Shown piece by piece: positions 62,436 through 64,000 of a stretch of 64,000 nt of DNA. Source of the DNA: Afifellaceae bacterium (GTDB lineage: Bacteria > Pseudomonadota > Alphaproteobacteria > Rhizobiales > Afifellaceae); the NCBI GenBank assembly GCA_028284625.1, contig JANQRH010000013.1, positions 62,001 to 126,000 of the forward strand, in the 5' to 3' direction. Under the pieces are notes generated by a model that was given only the letters and a program-made list of their open reading frames with translations, did no database searches and had not been told where the DNA came from. The position numbers and the translations under genes were made by a program. Position 1 is the stretch's first letter. Every line of letters begins with the position of its first letter.

Positions 62436-63438
62436 CAGCCGATTCGTACGCCGCCTCGCACACAGCATAGGTCTTCAGATTGTCGCGGCCCGAGGTCGCC
62501 GCTTCGCGCCCTTCCTGAATGCAGGCGAGCATGTGCGCACAGGTCTGGAAGACGCTCTCCTCCACCATATGCCAGGGCGGCTTGGCCCAGGCGAGCATCG
62601 GAATGTCGAAGTCGCTGCCATTCATCTCATCGCCTTGCGTCAGCTCCATCCGGTAGCCCGGCTTGGTGACGAGCGCGCCGCGCGGCCCTTCGATCTCCAG
62701 GAGCGTCTCGGGGAAGGGGTCAGGCAGCGTCTTCGACTCGTATGTGGCCTCGACAAGGGACACGGCGCCGGACGTATGGCGCAGCATCATCGTGGCCGTA
62801 TCCTCCGCCTTGACCTTGGGATTGCGCCTTTGCGTTTCGCACGAGACATGCGCGACCTCGCCGAGCATGAACCGCGCGACATCCACGACGTGAACGCCGA
62901 GGTCGAGAATGGCGAAGCGCTCCTCGTCGTAGAAATAGGGTTGGCCGGAATAGACATCGTAATGCGTGCGAAAGCTGATGCGCGCCCAGGACGGTTCTCC
63001 GATCGCATCGGACTCCAACAGCGCCTTCACGCGCCTGAGCGGCGCTTGAAAGCGGAAATTCTCATGGACGGCGAGAAAGAGCCCGGCCTCCTCGGCGGCC
63101 GCGACCATGGCGGCGCAATCGGCGAATGTCGGCGCAAAAGGCTTTTGCACGATGGCCGGCACGTTGTGGCGGAACGCCAGCTCCGCCAGCGCACGGTGCG
63201 TGTTCATCCGCGTCACGATATCGACCAGGCCGAGCGCCTGTTCGCGGAACATGGTCTCCGCGTCCGTGTAGACATGCGGCACGGCGAAAGCCTCCGCCGC
63301 CGCCTGTGCCTTGGCGGGATCGCTGTCGCACACCGCCACCAGGTCCGCCCCGTTCGGCGCCAGATCTCGCCAGGAATTGAGATGGTTGCCGGAGAAAAAA
63401 CCGCATCCGATGACACCAATCGAAATCCGCTCGGCCAT
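62404..63438 (-). CDS. Gfo/Idh/MocA family oxidoreductase
   Basis: 344 residues. Cofactor loop is GVIGCGFFSGNHLNSWRDLAPNGADLVAVCDSD, the Lys motif is VQKPFAPTFADCAAMV (QKP in place of EKP), followed by VHENFRFQAPLRRV and a LDLGVHVVDVARFMLG motif with the candidate His. It is the fourth member of this family in the window. QKP with ENFRFQ is typical of a rhizobial subgroup near sugar-acid or rhamnose-type catabolism. Substrate unknown. The gene is divergent from the HAD hydrolase gene, with 134 bases between, and its 3' end overlaps psuK. Confidence 0.88.
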   Translation of the reverse strand: MAERISIGVIGCGFFSGNHLNSWRDLAPNGADLVAVCDSDPAKAQAAAEAFAVPHVYTDAETMFREQALGLVDIVTRMNTHRALAELAFRHNVPAIVQKPFAPTFADCAAMVAAAEEAGLFLAVHENFRFQAPLRRVKALLESDAIGEPSWARISFRTHYDVYSGQPYFYDEERFAILDLGVHVVDVARFMLGEVAHVSCETQRRNPKVKAEDTATMMLRHTSGAVSLVEATYESKTLPDPFPETLLEIEGPRGALVTKPGYRMELTQGDEMNGSDFDIPMLAWAKPPWHMVEESVFQTCAHMLACIQEGREAATSGRDNLKTYAVCEAAYESAANGRAVRPAV

Positions 63439-63572
63439 GCGTTTGCCCCTCGTGGTTCAGACTTGTCCTATCACAAGGGCCGGCGGCGTGGCGCGCTCCC
63501 GCGATCGCCGCTTTTCAGCACGGAGTTGCTGGTTTAAGTGGCGGTCGACGGCAATTGCCGAGGTGCCCGGAC

Positions 63573-64000
63573 ATGTCCCTCAAGCTCGTAGGCCTCGATG
63601 CCGACGACACGCTTTGGCACACCGAATCCGTCTTTCGTTTGACCCACGAGCGGTTCAACGAATTGCTGGCTCCGTTTGCCGATGCGGCCACGCTTGAAGC
63701 AAAGCTGGCAGAAACCGAGCGCCGCAACATCCAGATCTTCGGCTACGGCGCCAAGGGCTTCACGCTCTCCATGATGGAGACGGCGCTGGAGGTCAGCGAC
63801 AGAAACGTCAGCGCCGATGTGCTCGGAGAGATTCTCGCTGCGGGCCGGGAGATGATGACGCATCCGGTCGAGCCGCTGCCGGGCGTGCACGAGACGCTCA
63901 CCGCCCTTGCCGCCGACCATCGGCTGATCCTTATCACCAAGGGCGATCTCTTCCATCAGGAGAGCAAGCTGGCGGCCTCCGGCCTGGGCGCATTTTTCTC
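63573..64000 (+). CDS. HAD family hydrolase, N-terminal part (3' end outside window)
   Basis: This frame is absent from the ORF track because it runs off the right edge. From the ATG at 63573 it reads SLKLVGLDADDTLWHTESVF, the HAD motif I with nucleophile and acid/base Asp (DADDT), then ERFNELLAPFADAATLE, GYGAKGFTLSMMETALE (cap helices), PVEPLPGVHETLTALAADHRLILITKGD with motif II Thr in ITKGD. So about 142 residues of a phosphatase of the YjjG/HAD subfamily I are visible. No in-frame stop was met. A nucleotide or sugar phosphatase role is possible, given psuGK nearby, but not shown. Confidence 0.88.
   Translation, partial: MSLKLVGLDADDTLWHTESVFRLTHERFNELLAPFADAATLEAKLAETERRNIQIFGYGAKGFTLSMMETALEVSDRNVSADVLGEILAAGREMMTHPVEPLPGVHETLTALAADHRLILITKGDLFHQESKLAASGLGAFF

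Overview
The window reads as a chromosomal segment of a GC-rich alphaproteobacterium, most likely in the Hyphomicrobiales (Rhizobiales). This rests on the gene content (giant NAD-specific glutamate dehydrogenase, rhizobial-type inositol genes, AraD1/GguC, IolC-DUF2090 fusion) and on intergenic palindromes of the kind that are scattered through Rhizobiales genomes. The genus cannot be named from the sequence. No rRNA, tRNA, CRISPR array, transposase or phage gene was seen. Coding density is high and most gene ends are clean.

Layout. 0-7 kb: tail of an acyl-CoA dehydrogenase, an SDR, a shikimate/quinate-type dehydrogenase, an acyl-CoA synthetase/GNAT fusion (Pat type), a CbpA-type J protein, a small lipoprotein and pdxH. 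7-10 kb: an oxidoreductase plus TIM-barrel isomerase pair. 10-16 kb: a complete diffusible-signal-factor (DSF, Rpf-type) quorum-sensing module. It holds a REC-PAS-GGDEF-EAL regulator, an RpfC-like hybrid kinase whose start overlaps the regulator's stop, and a convergent RpfF-type DSF synthase. 16-20 kb: a gamma-glutamyltransferase homologue, a BadF-type kinase and AMP nucleosidase. 20-25.5 kb: first inositol block (iolG, iolC-DUF2090, iolB, ytoQ, SDR). 25.5-34 kb: a foldback repeat, a small secreted protein, an orphan UgpB, ribokinase, a membrane acyltransferase, a CBS/SLC13 pair, a VOC protein and an MFS transporter. 34.4-39.5 kb: a sugar-acid block (aldose epimerase, AraD1-type FAH protein, ketoglutarate-semialdehyde dehydrogenase, dgoK, dgoA). 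39.7-44.5 kb: NAD-GDH. 44.5-47.6 kb: an FCD-type GntR regulator, an SDR, a lone sugar ABC ATPase and an SRPBCC protein. 47.5-51.7 kb: second inositol block (iolE, iolD, a Gfo/Idh/MocA protein). 51.7-55.5 kb: a secreted TPR-caspase protein, an IMPase/HisN-type phosphatase and an APH/choline-kinase-like protein. 55.6-64 kb: putA, a small membrane protein, an FAH protein coupled to psuG-psuK, another Gfo/Idh/MocA protein and the 5' end of a HAD hydrolase.

How it works together. Much of the window serves uptake and oxidation of sugars, cyclitols and sugar acids. myo-Inositol is handled by IolG, IolE, IolD, IolB and IolC, with the DUF2090 half of IolC a candidate for the aldolase step. Galactose/arabinose-type acids are handled by the 34-39 kb block. 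Ribose and pseudouridine enter through kinases. Proline and glutamate are oxidised by PutA and NAD-GDH. Set in this ordinary catabolic landscape, the Rpf module is the most striking feature. It looks like a self-contained cell-cell signalling circuit that makes a fatty-acid signal, senses it with a phosphorelay kinase, and feeds directly into cyclic-di-GMP synthesis and breakdown rather than into the usual HD-GYP output.

Repeats. Five palindromic intergenic elements were found. Two copies of one double-hairpin element (32.4 and 50.4 kb) differ by compensatory base changes that keep the stems paired.
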